64,000 bases of DNA from Venturia oleaginea. Taxonomy: Eukaryota; Ascomycota; Dothideomycetes; Venturiales; Venturiaceae. Positions 47,413 to 59,856 of the stretch are shown here, piece by piece (positions within the stretch are counted from its first letter, which is position 1; every line of letters starts with the position of its first letter). The translations under genes were made by a program, and so were the position numbers. The notes beneath the pieces are model-generated. The model was not told the origin of the DNA. It searched no databases and worked only from the letters and a program-made list of their open reading frames with translations. The stretch spans positions 186,001 to 250,000 of the forward strand of contig JABMLP010000022.1 in assembly GCA_013176395.1 (NCBI GenBank), in the 5' to 3' direction.

Positions 47413-50225
47413 GGCTGTAGCAAGGTTCCAAGCGCCGAGAACGGGCGAGTGTTTGTTTGTTTGTTGGAATGCTTCGTATGCGCTCTCGGGAGTTGCGCTG
47501 TCGGGCTCTCGTGGACAACGGGTATTATATGTAGATGATTGAAGGAGAGAGGGAAGGAGGCAGCGAAGCGCTTTGGAGGAGTAGCCGAGAGGTGGAGTGA
47601 GGGTGAGGAGTAGTCGGAAGGCGATGGCTCGATAAATTTGTTTGAATGGCTTCTCCTGGCGAGCAAGGGTCTCTTTTGCCTGCGTTCCCCCGGTTATCCA
47701 ATCAGAAGCGGATCTGAGGCGGAAAGGGGCCCAACGAAAACTCTTTCCGAGAGCTGGATTGTGCTTCTGAATTCTGATTGAGCCCGCCTCGCCCGCCATC
47801 GCCGCGAGAGCCGGATCTGATAAAACAGCACGGCCGAGATCATGTGACGGGGCAAGCGATTCAGGTATACTCATGCTGTATTTCTGCAGTGGCCATGGCG
47901 ACATTGTGAAGAAGGAGTAAATTAAACAACCCAGTCACTTTGTTTTCATGAGACGCAAGACGTGAGGATACTTGCAAGGCTGAAGCTGTATCGCATTTAA
48001 GCCATGGTCTTACCAGGCTGAATCATTTGCAGAACCATAACTAGTACAACTTGATTGTGGAATCGAAGTTCCGACTACACGACTTTCAAGCACACTGATT
48101 CTTGCTACCCATGATGAGACTGGCAGATTCAGATTCATCTAGCATATAGTTATCTCCAGCTCATTTACCATGTCAAATTCGGATAAACTCCTGATTACAT
48201 ATCGGTAGAGATCTAGCCCATCAATGTCTACCCCGAGTCAAGAGACCACGATTACTTCCGAAGCTAGACTGCGGGAATTCCAGATTGCAATGTGGAAGAC
48301 ATTTCCAACTGGACGTTTTCAACCGGAACCACTAAGCGGAATATAAAGACGGCGCCAGAAATTTGGATCAGGCACTCCCACAGATGAACTCGCGCCTGGG
48401 TTATCGACAGATACTGTTATTAGACGCCAGAATAAAGGCATATTGATCCTCGAAGAACAAGTAATCACATGATCAGGGCTTCCTCTTTCGACAATCATCT
48501 GTCAGGGGTACATGAAAGTACAAACCCACAACGAAAGTAAATGATAGCGGTGAGAGCAAGTTCGTGGAGTGCAGTAGTAGGCACATAACTACTTGTCCGA
48601 AATCTGCTCACCGTCTCGTAAGATCGACATGCCAATTCGCCAGGCATGCTTTGCGAAGTGAGGACCTACCGCCAAACCCATCAGCAAGATCGCTAAGTTG
48701 GCCGAGATGATGAGCAGTCGCAAGGTCGCCAACGCGGTCCGCTCATTCCCACCTGTCTGTTACCCTAGCCATGCGAGCTTCTTGTCAAAGGACTGAATAT
48801 CATGATAAGATAATGGACTCCAGGCAGCAGCAGCAGCAGCAGCAGAGTAAGGCCTTTCTCGCGCGCGCGCAATCTCAAAGAATTGGGGCGTACGTAGCTT
48901 CGAAATCGCCGCAGCACCCACAGATCGACAGTCATGAACCTCGATGCCCGGTCGAGATAATACATGGTTGGATCTCCCATCTTGCGCCATGTACGGCCAG
49001 AAATACACTACATCCCAACCCACCCAGTGAGGCGGGCGAAAACAAAAGAGATGCCACCTACAAATGCACGCAGCCAGATGCCGTAGTGGGACTGGATCAT
49101 CACCGTGCAAAAAAATAATCTTAACCCACCTAGCCCATCTGCGCACATCACCACGCTGTCCCAAGATGCCGGGTCACCAGCAGAGAGAGACACACGCTCT
49201 TGGCGCGCAAGAACAGCGCCAGGACATTCGCGGTTGACTGTCTGTCTGTGTCTGCGCGGCACCCGTGCGTCGATTCCGACTCCATCCACTTTCCGAATGC
49301 AGAGAAGACCGGCTGCCTTTCCACATCGACTGCGACAAGTCCCACACCGCAATATTGTATCGAGGACCAAGAGCCACCTCGATCGTGTTTCGCACTCGAG
49401 AAAATCACTCGCGCCCAATCTCAAAGGAGTTTCGGGAACCCGGTCGTTGGGCGCGAGGTGGCTACTAGAGATGACTAGATAGGTCCATCTGATCATGGCT
49501 TGGCTTTGCATATTTCCCGTCCCATTCCTCTTACATAACATTTACTTTGTACATGACTAGCCCATTTTTCCGCCTGATAACCCCAGACCCTGGTCCGAGT
49601 CACGCTTCAGCCTAACAAGCTAAACCACCAAGGATACAGTAGTCACCTTGCGACAGCAGCATGGCCTGGAGAAGCCGTCTTTGTATGATGATGATTGATG
49701 AATTTGATGATTAGGGTATCGACGCTTGAAGATCCTTGCCTCCCACCAACGATGCTACCAATACAATGTACCTCTAGAGTTTCTAATGAGCTACCCGGCC
49801 TGCGGCGCCCACGGCGACGACGACCATGGAAAAAAGAGAAAATGCGATCCCATCCTAGGTATAACAGACACCAGAAAAGACAAAGAAAAAAACAGCATTA
49901 ACTATCAGCGAAGTATCGGTGCGCTGTCACCATGAACGAAGCCGCCGAAGACTACGAGCCTCGCAGGCCAAACCCATCCCACGCTTTGTCCCGAAAACAC
50001 CGCAACTCCCCCATTTGCATTTCCTCCGGGCCCAGGATGCAACCTGGCCAATACAGGCTCATGAATGGACACTCATCTGTTACGAGGTGCCCTCGTAATA
50101 TGTTGCTGTTGTACACGTGATGTTTATCACTTTTGACTCTAATCGTTTCAAACGTCTGTGGTGCGTCGCGCAATCAGCTGCACAAGGTATAGCGGCCGTT
50201 AATAATTATGTAGCTCCATGCTGAC
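47413..50225. other. Intergenic, ERG3 promoter to AZF1-like 3' end
   Basis: ERG3 promoter, then about 2.5 kb with no supported gene. Overlapping open frames on both strands at 48.8-49.5 kb have no motifs and mirror each other, as expected of GC-rich noncoding DNA. Simple repeats include (CAG)7 and short alternating CG near 48860. Confidence 0.45.
48825..48845 (+). repeat. (CAG)7 microsatellite
   Basis: Seven perfect CAG units. No gene could be assigned around it, so it is treated as noncoding. Confidence 0.95.
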
Positions 50226-51845
50226 TCATCGTTCTGGAAAGACCATGTTACCGTAATGAGTGTGGTCCTCAAAGGTGTATGCTTGGTGCTGCTGTTGTGG
50301 CTGCTGCTGTTGGTGATGATGGTGATGTTGCGTCATAGCAGGCTCTGATGCGTACGAGGAGCAACGGCTTGCACGTTCATCAGCGCTAGGTGTTGCTGTG
50401 CTGTGGTTGCGAGAGTCGTGGGAGCCGGCATTGGAGTGATACGAGGCTGTGGATGAGTTTGATGACGGAACGGTCCAGATTCTCCGGTCCTTTCCTCGTC
50501 CTTTGATTCCTTTGTTGGAGTTTTTGTAGAGGCCTGCGAAGTATTCCCAGAGCTCCTTGTCTTGGACGGTCACTGGATCACCCTCGCGGATGGTAGCGAA
50601 TTTTGTTGTGAGATAGCGGAGTGTTCCTGTATGGAACTTGTTCTGATGAGACTGGAGTTTGGTCAGCTATTGACAGCCTGAAGCTTGATGTAAACATGTT
50701 ATACCTTCAAATTTCCAAGCTGGGTGAACTGCTTGCCACAGTCATCAAGCTTGCAGGTGAACGGCTTGATCTGTTGGTGCACGATCTTGTGTGCTCTGAC
50801 ATTTCCACGTTGTGCGAACGTCTTGCCACAAATGTCGCACTGGTAAGGGCGTTCACCAGTATGGCGTCTTTCGTGCGTCTGACCGAGCATTAGTACATGC
50901 TAGGCTTGTTGATGGGTAATAGTACAAACCTTGAGATTGCCTAGCTGCGAGAAACGTTGACCGCACGATGGTTCTTTGCAAAGCTTTTTATTTCCGTTAG
51001 CGGGCTGTTCTGTAAGAAGAGCGTAATGTGCTTACGAATGGCTTGACACCAGTGTGGGCCCGGGTGTGAATCTCGAGGTGCGTCTTTTGATAAAAGCTTT
51101 TGTTGCAGTTGGGCATACTACATTGATACCGCTTCCTGGCCTTGACGATCTTGATTTCTGGTGGTGGAGGTGGAGCTGGCGCAACAACGACTGGGGCTGG
51201 TGCAGGGCCTGTTGGTGCAGGGCCTGTTGATGCTGGTGTGGTTTGTGATTTTTGCTGAATAGCCTTCATCAGGCAATCCACATCGGTAGAGAAAGCAATA
51301 CCACCAGGTGATTCTGTTGGCTCCCCAGACGCATTCGTTTTTGGCTCCTGTGCTGGACTTGGATTGAATGACGTTCTGTTAGCCTCGACAGGTGATGGTT
51401 CCGATTTAACAGACGGGCTGCGATGCAGGGCGGAAATGCTGTGGCGCGGCATGCTGGTGATGAGTGGTGCGGTTTGGGTGAGATCGTGGGTTACTTGTGG
51501 GAATGTGGCTGGGTGCTGCACCGCTGGCTGGAATGAAAAATTCATAGGCTGTTGCTGAAGAGGGAAGTGGTTCATCGCCCCCAGGTCGAAGCCATAAGAA
51601 CCAGGCTGAAAGTTCATGGAGTTGCCCATTGTCGATTGGGGAAACATGGGCATGCTGAGCTCGATTTGGTTCGATTGATATGGTCTTGACGTTGGTGGAG
51701 CAGATGTGGGAATCATGGCAGACATGCCCATTGGCGAGAGATGCTGTTGCTGTTGCTGCATATGTTGAGTTGATCGACGTTGTTGCTGGTGTTGCTGTTG
51801 CTGCTGCCAAAGGCCTGCGTGCTGAGAGGCAACCATGGCAGCCAT
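50226..51845 (-). CDS. C2H2 zinc-finger transcription factor, AZF1-like
   Basis: Exons 51845-51036, 50983-50930, 50878-50705 and 50651-50226 close in phase (487 residues). The N-terminus is Gln- and Pro-rich (glutamine runs, then an ~80-residue Pro/Ala/Thr linker), as in transcriptional activators. Four C2H2 fingers follow: [58 protein letters not shown] and [19 protein letters not shown]. Introns cut through the finger array. The block after the fingers ([30 protein letters not shown]) is characteristic of fungal AZF1-like factors; yeast Azf1 controls glucose-dependent and cell-wall genes. The C-terminus has His and Gln runs. Target genes here unknown. Confidence 0.88.
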
Positions 51846-54800
51846 CGCTTGTTCGTGAACTGTCGAAGAAGGAAACAGAAAGAAGAGAACAGTCTGACTC
51901 GAAGGCTTCTTCGTTCGGAGGATTTAAGGGTTCGATATGTGGAGAGGGTGGAGTAGCAAGCGAGGGATAACAAAGAGCTGGAACGATGAAGCTGGTAAAC
52001 GGATTGCATGTAAGAAGCAGCGCGAGACTGGCGGAGCGGGGGGGCCTATGTATAAGACGTAGGAGAATAGCAGGAGGTGTCAATGGTCCGAGTGTTTGTG
52101 GGTGAGATAGTCGCAGGAGAGTGTGCTGTTACACATGGGGGATAATGGCTACTGGACATCCCACGAGATACCAGGATGACGAAAAGAGGTGGGACATAGT
52201 CGCTAGCAGACGGGGGAGTACTCTGAGCGCACGGAGATCGAGACCGGAGCTGCAGCTCCCAGGACCAGCAGGCTATGCATGATCCAGGTGATGAGAAGCC
52301 AGCCTACGTACAAGGCAAGGCGCTCGGCTGCTCGATGGGTCTGTTTGTCTCTGCGGCCAGCGACTGCTGGGATTTCCCATCAGCGCGCCGGATCCGCAAT
52401 CCCTTGAAGCCCTTTCTTGGACCGACCGGGGACCATGGCAGACGTTCGATGCTATGGCTGGCCGGGGGCCCAGGCTACAGTGCTGGAGGCATTCCCAGAC
52501 GGGCCGTAGTGGCTTGGAGCGGACGGCGGCTTCCATCCATAGCGCCCTCTTAGGGTCAGTGGGGGCCCTTCGGTGTATATACAGCATACAGTACAGCGGG
52601 ATCCTCCCTTGGTCGGCCTTCGGTCCAAACACGCTCACCACCACGACAACATCACCGAACACCCTTCAATCCCCATCCACCACCCACTTGCTCAGCTGTA
52701 GACGTGCCGAGCTGTTGCCCATTCTATTGTCCACATCCTTTCCCTGCACAACACATTGGCCCAGACAAACAGCCTTCAAGAATACTGTCCGTCCTCTTAT
52801 GGCTCGTCTGCAGGGAGTGGTTATGTGACGAGCGGCGGCCATTTCACCCGTCACAGCTTCACCGACTGGGGTGCTACGAGATCCTGCCAGGTACCCTCTT
52901 GCTCAGATCATGGCCCCAAATCTCGCTTGCTGAGCATACCCAAGAAGCCCATTATCCTGGGGGCATTCATCGTTTTCCGCTTCATGGCGCACATCAATAG
53001 TAATTGCTCGTCTGAAATCTGCCTCGATAAGCGCAACCCCCGGCTTAAAACCAATTCATTTCCCTCGAGGGCTGTCTGCAAAATTACGAGTGGTTCATAG
53101 CCGAGAGCAGCGTCGAAACGTGAAGCCTCTCTGCGCGTCCGCCAATGCCATGCGAGTAAATTTGTTATTGGTTCAATGCCGGGAACCATCGAAATGGCTG
53201 ACATCTGCGTTGTGCAATTGGGGAGGGACTGCTTTGATTACCTACATTACACAGCCCATTCTGTCAGAGCCTTGGGTACCATGTGGAAGCTGCTTCCTCT
53301 TTGCCAGGAAATTCCCAAATTTGACCCTTCGCGAACGCTCTGGCTTGTCACTGGCTCACATCACAAGGTAATCACATAGTTTGGCAATGATGAGTGGAGC
53401 TGTGCCGACTTGGCCATCGGCTCCAAACAGATGGAGGCTGAGACTGATGAAGTGAATTACACTGGGTCAAGATCGGTTAACAGTCCGTTTCTCCAAGTCT
53501 CATCTTCGTCCATTTCGGGCCTGTCGCGTTGTCCCAGGGCTGTGTTCAGTAAGGTACACGCAGATATCCAGGTTGCAAATCGCGATGGGCCCAGAAGATG
53601 GCATCATGACCGAGTTCAATAGTACCATGTTAATATCGAGTATCGAACGATGTAACTGACTAAAGTGAATCCCACCGCAATGGTTAGGCTTCTACAGACG
53701 AGATGCGCGGCTATCTGTAGGGTGCATGAATAATTAGAATAAGTAAATGGGCTGAGAAGCGGACCTATCACCGAGTTATATTAACTGTGATGGACCTTGC
53801 GTCGCACCACCGGTCGGTTCAAGCCCTTCCAGCCATGGGGTACCCACTACAAAATCCCGACTGTTTGGAAGGCCCAGTTGCTGGCGTGGCCCTTAGCAAG
53901 GGTAGCCCCATCGTGGCTCTCCCAGGAAACCGTGAAGCAAAGCTACATAGTAGTACTCGGTACGCAGGTGAGACGATTTGATAGGGTGCAGCAAATCCGT
54001 ACATCTATCTACCGATACATAAGCTTTGTCGTTCTTTACTTTGTGCGCTTATACCTAAAATGGATGTTCTTCGACGATATATACTGGTTATCTTCTGAAG
54101 AATCGGAGTTTTTTATAGCCTGCATACCTAATTCAACGCGCCGGAAGCCTCCGCATCGTGCCTATATCGATTCGTCTCGGTGGCCCATGCTACATCCTCA
54201 GTAGTATTCAGGCTAATACACGGACGAGCTCGAAATCTCTGGACTAGCACATCTATTGTTCCCGCAGTCCCAATCATCAAAGCCAGGGTCCATGTCTATA
54301 GCTACGGCACCCCTTCCCCGGTTTCGACTTTGACACTGTGTGCCCCTGAGAAACACCACCCGTTGGAGAGCTCAACGTCTTGCTGTCTCCCTCTGCTGTT
54401 ACCAGTACGCTGCCGTCTGCCATGGAGCTCCACATTCCACCGCCGACATGGATCAACATCGTATCTGAGAGTTGACGATATTGGTAGTGAAATATAGGCA
54501 TGGCTTCTGCAATTTGCTATTTCGACCCGAGAAGGGTGAATACTTCCGTACCCGCCTCGTGCCCTCTGCCTCAGGTTATGCACGTCACCCACGCGAGCTT
54601 TCAAGCCCTTTGGTCTGCTTTGTTTTGCGGGATTCCCAATTCAGGAAGCTTCAGGTACACAGTCAACAGGACTGTTTGTGTCTACTACGCCCGGCGCGAA
54701 CTGTCTTTAAACAGAACCGTCAACTCGTTCCTCTTTGCCCTCACGCAAGCCTCACCATATTTAACACACGCTAGTGCTTTTGCCCGCGAGCTATTCCGCC

Positions 54801-57800
54801 ATACTCTTCTTCCATTCAAACCATAAGCTCCCTCGACTCTTGTTCATCTAGCTAGCTGCCGAATTCCGCTTCCCCTTCCATCACCAACACAACAATTGAC
54901 CATATCCCAGCTCTAACAGTGTGTATCGTTATGATACGTGTATGGTAGGTACGGATTGCGCAAACGGTAGGTGCGTGCGCCGTATGACTCCGTGCTGAAG
55001 CGCAATACCCACGTACAGCTGACTCAGTTCAACGACTTGCCGTGGATATGTCTCTCGCCTACACTGTGTGTTTAGCTTTGTCTCACTTCCTTGGCTGATA
55101 AGGAGGATCGTGTCTCTAAATGGCTGCTTGATATATACTGAGGGATGACAGATTGGACTATGGCATATGTTAACAAAGACTCTGCACTACCCAGTTCCCA
55201 TTGGATCAAGACCGGACAGTTCATCTTCGCATGAGCCGCTCCTCGCGACATTATCAAGGCAACAGCGCTCTCTTCCCTGAATCAAGCAACTGTAACGGAC
55301 ATACCGTTCATGTCTCCAACTTCAGATCCTGCAGACCCATGCGCCAACGATGGCAAGTTCTTAGCACTATGAACAGACTGATATATCACATCTTTACGTA
55401 TATTATCATTCAGGAACAGAACGAATCAGAGTACGTCATCGGCCAGTCTCCGCGGGATTATTTCCAGACGTTCGGGACCTTTTCACCAACAGATCCTGCA
55501 CGCTTCTTTCCCTCGATCTTGGATGCCAGGAAACTCCTGCTTCCACCATCTATTCCATCCCAGCAGCATGCAAAACCGTAGGATTCAACTCGTTGTGGCT
55601 AAGCCCCAAAGAGAACGAGAAACATAGCCAATGACTTCACTTCATGTCTTATCGATCCCCACGGTAAACGGCACACTAGAAGATCCGAAACTCCTATGTC
55701 TTCGCCACTACGAGTGTTCCCACGAGAGCGGACAATTCCCATCGACTTAGTCTGGGCTGCAGCCGCACAAACGAGGCCCACAGCACAAGACACAGCCGAA
55801 ACCAATTATAGCGCCAAGAGGGCCATCGCCTCACCACCGAATCGCTGCATCTGCAATCGCCAGTCTCCCAATCCGTACACTCCACAACTTGATTGCACAG
55901 CACGAACAATCCCGAGAAGCAGGAATCTAGTCCCCCCAGGAACAACCCTTCCATACTCGACTCCCATGCGATGAAATCGATCGCTCCAGCCGGCAAGACC
56001 GAACAGCCTCACCCACTTACGTATCTCATAACTGCCAGAACGTCCACGATCCGCCTTCAGCTAGTACGCCTCACAGCTGTCAACATTCCCATTCCATCAC
56101 CATCCCAGAATGGCAGTACGGTTGATCTCCATCTTCAAGCCAATGATGACCGCAACTGCCAGGATGGGCCCTTGAGCAGATCCCGGTCAGGCGCATTCTG
56201 ACAGGTGAAACAACAAATTGGTTTCTCCATATGACATCTCCATCTCGCCGCCCCTGCTCCTCCAGAGCCTCGATTCGGCTTCTCCCGCGTCTTGCCATAT
56301 TTTGCTACGTGTAAATTTACCAGATCCAATGCCATCTCGTCGCGAGAGCGAACGAAATGGACATCGCAACCGACTGAACGACTCGTACAAGTGGAGATTT
56401 ATTTTCCTTTTTCCTTGAAACATGCACGAATGCGCAATTGCGATCGCAGAATTATCCATTAGGAAGAAAACTCGACCCTTTTCAGCGAGCTGCAGTAGTC
56501 GAGGTCAAAAGTGAACCCTTGATCTAGGAACTGGATCCGATTTGTGAAATCCGTCCTGCATCTGCGTACATTTAGCGTGCAGGATCGATCTCCCAGCCCG
56601 TCGTATGGATAGATATCGTGGTCGAGCTGCCTTGTCGATCTTCCATCCTGATTTGTCGACGGGCATGAAGTCACATCGAATTCTACGATAAGTGCATCTT
56701 CGGGTTATCTGAAGCGATAGTAGTTTGAGACATCGCATCTCGGCAGCTCCATGGACGGTTTCTTCCAAATTCCGTCGGGAATTATATTGGACGTTAGACA
56801 GCTGGGTAGTGTGACAGGACTTTTGGTAAACGAGTCACGAATCGCACATGTTCAAGACAGCACGAAAGACAAACTGGCACGGAATGCCCCACGTTCGTTT
56901 CGCGAACATGATTCAAATAGCTCAAGGATTGGCTGTGCCACTTATCATGAAGAGATCGGAAGACTTGATCAATCTGATTTGTCTAAGATAAGGTTGACAC
57001 TGTCTTGTCAAATCGACCTGTAAAAGGGACAACAATGTCTCTTCATCAATCAATCAAACACAGTAACTGTCGGGAGAGCTCGACATCAATATCAAGTAAG
57101 AAAAAATATGTCCAAGATTCAGTTCTCCCACACTAGTAGCAAAACACCACTAAATCAATAAAGCAGCGATGTGATGTCACCCACCAAAACGTAAATCGAA
57201 AACACCAAACTCGTCTCAATCAGCACCTCCCACAACCCTTGCATCCAATATAACAAAACCTCACAGCTGAATCATCACCCACCACATCTTCTCCACCCTT
57301 TTCCCTCTTCTTCCCCAATATCCAAATAATAAAACCGCCCTTCCAACTCCTAACGAATGATTGTCACTCACACCAACCCCAAGACGAGGAAGCAAGTACC
57401 GACGTCCCCGCATGCCGTGCGGCTCGATCCTCCTCTATTGACGTTTGCTTTGCTTCGCCCCCCTCTGCGTCTTCTCTCGTATACATGCGCCAAAGAATCC
57501 CAACGCTTCGACAGTGAGATGATAGATCAGGGTAGGGGCGTTCACTTTGACTAAGGCAAGGCAAGATCATATATTCTCAAGGAGGCCTCAGGGAGGGGAG
57601 GACTACATCTCTAATAAGCCAACTGTAAATAAATTGCTGTACAAGGCTGTTGCTATATAAAATATACCAGCAATGTACGATGTTGTACTATATCTAGGTA
57701 TAAACTACCAGGACGATAGCGTGTAATCTAAACGAATAACTAAATGGTAATATATACCTTGGCGAAAATGATTCCAAAAAAATTAATTACATCACAGTAT

Positions 57801-59856
57801 ATATATATCCATTAGTACCTTGCTTACTCCCCCTCTCTCTACTACAATTCATAGCAGTAGTAAGAACTCCCCTCCATCCCCAGCTCCCCTTTCTTTCCAT
57901 CCCACCTACCCAAGGCGGAAAAGGGATTCGAGGACGAGGCAAGAATAGGCGGGCACAACATACCCAGTCCACTTTCTAAATATCGAGGCAAAAAGTAGGT
58001 GTTTTATAAGTAAACATACATATACGCACCTTTATATGTACAAGCTCCAACTGCACACCTGCAAGTATCATCAAGCCAGCATGGCAGCAGCGGCAGCGGC
58101 AGCGGGTTAAACAAGTATCGCGGTAAGAACAATACCTCCTCACTCCTACATCGAGAGACCAATCGAAAATAGTTCAGTGGTCAAGTTCCACGTACATCAA
58201 GCGGAAAGGCAAACGCACTACCTCCAAAGGACGCGACGGTAATCAGCAGGCCACCTGGTGGGAGGGGATGATGGGTTTCACTATGTTTGTTTGTTGGTTG
58301 ATAGGTTGGGTGCGATGAGTATATCGTTATTGAGAATTTATTCTTTCATTTCATCATCAAAGTCGCCTCACCGAACAGGACCGAGACCGCAAAACTGTGA
58401 AGAAACGATAAACACCACGAGGGAAACCCACCGGGAAAGAGAAGAGAAAGAAAAGAAAAAATCATACATTACCCCAATCAAGAAAAAAAATCACAAATCC
58501 CCCGTCAAAGAAGAATCCCCACCAAAGAGAGAAGAAGCGAAACCAGCCTCCCCCTCCAAACCCGAACCCCAGAAGATAAAACGCCGACAACATTTCCCAG
58601 GCGGCGCGGCGCGGCCAGTCCGATGGAGTGACAACCACCTACCTCTACCAAAAGAATCTCGGCAATTCTCTTGTGATTATTTTCGGAATATACATATATC
58701 GATCCTGCAGTAATGGGGGTTTGTTAGAGGAGAAAAACATGTGGCAGCAAGTAAAAAGAAGGACAAGTTGCAATACTGAATGGCAAGTGCCGAGCGGAGG
58801 AAGGAGGAAGACATTCATTCTACGTATTTCTGAAATGGTAAAACTAACCGACAATCCGAACAAGTAAAACAATAAAGGGCGGAGAAAACGTGGAAGAGCG
58901 ATCAAATCCAAACCTGCACAACAGTAACCATGTCTTTCGAAACGTTTTCCCAGGCGCCCAACCTTGCCAGGCCCATAAGACACAACACCTCCCAAAAACC
59001 AACCAGAGATGAGGTCCAGTGTTCAAGATCATGCAGATGAGATTTTGCGCAGTTGTTTGGACTGGAAACGGCGACAGCGGGAGGGTATCGAAGCGTGAAG
59101 GGGGCGTTGAAAAGAGTGAGAGACACGACGACGACGACGATGTTCATTGGAGGAGAGACATCAATACTCATCTCACTGGCCCAAGCGCAAATCCAGATGA
59201 TGCACCATGTATATAGAGCAAGATTATGCAATGCATGCTGTGCAGCATCCATTGAAAAAGGGCAACAATCGAATCAAAGAGAGCCTCAATCGAACCTGTG
59301 AGCCCAGCTGACTGACACAGAACCTATCAGGCGCAAGGCTTGGACACTTTGGCGCAAAACCCGGCATCGTGGTTTGACTGCGGCGAAGACAGATCTTCGT
59401 TGGGTGGTTTCGAAATTATTCATGATTTGAATTGTTTATTGTGGGCCGAGATATGGTTCGTACCTGTGGAAAGAGAAAAAGTATCAGTCAGCATATTCTA
59501 GGTGCACAGCACATCGGTTCTTGACGCGCGCATCATGTAATGTTGGCCCGTGGTGTATCCTATGAGGGAGATGGAGAGCTGCACGCATGGCATGAGGAGA
59601 TATCGAGCCCCGATTGCTGGGCAATTAGTAAAAGGAGGAACCGACTCCGAGGAAGACAGTTGGTGAGGGAATTTGGTGGCGCCGAATTACGCGCTCTTGG
59701 GTAGGGGCAGATCCTGCAGCCTGCGGGTGAAGCGAGTGGATTGAGATCTTCAACTCCGCCTTTGTGCAGGAGATAGAAATCTTGATGAAATGAAGGTGTG
59801 GTGTATGAGACACGAAAGAGGTCGATGAAGGGGTGTGTAGGAAAGAGACTTGAGAC
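51846..59856. other. 8-kb gene-free stretch upstream of the AZF1-like gene
   Basis: Promoter and probably long 5' UTR of the transcription-factor gene, then the 3' flank of TUP1. Open frames reach 135 codons (53797-54204) but show no family motif, no codon-level consistency with neighbours, and are contradicted by frames of similar length on the other strand. Simple A-rich and purine-rich tracts occur around 58.4-58.6 kb. Noncoding RNAs or upstream ORFs cannot be excluded from sequence alone. Confidence 0.45.

Noticed and set aside
47413..47904. N-terminal extension of ERG3
   Set aside because: The frame is open upstream but the text is not family-like, whereas MDFILEGFDTFLFDP at 47412 fits the usual ERG3 start.
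49570..49645. tRNA-like 5' half on the minus strand (TTGGTGGTTTAGCTTGTTAG)
   Set aside because: No matching T arm (GTTCRA motif with paired stem) and no acceptor pairing could be found.
53797..54204. 135-codon plus-strand frame
   Set aside because: No motif, no intron signals, no signal peptide; similar-length frames occur by chance in this GC-balanced DNA.
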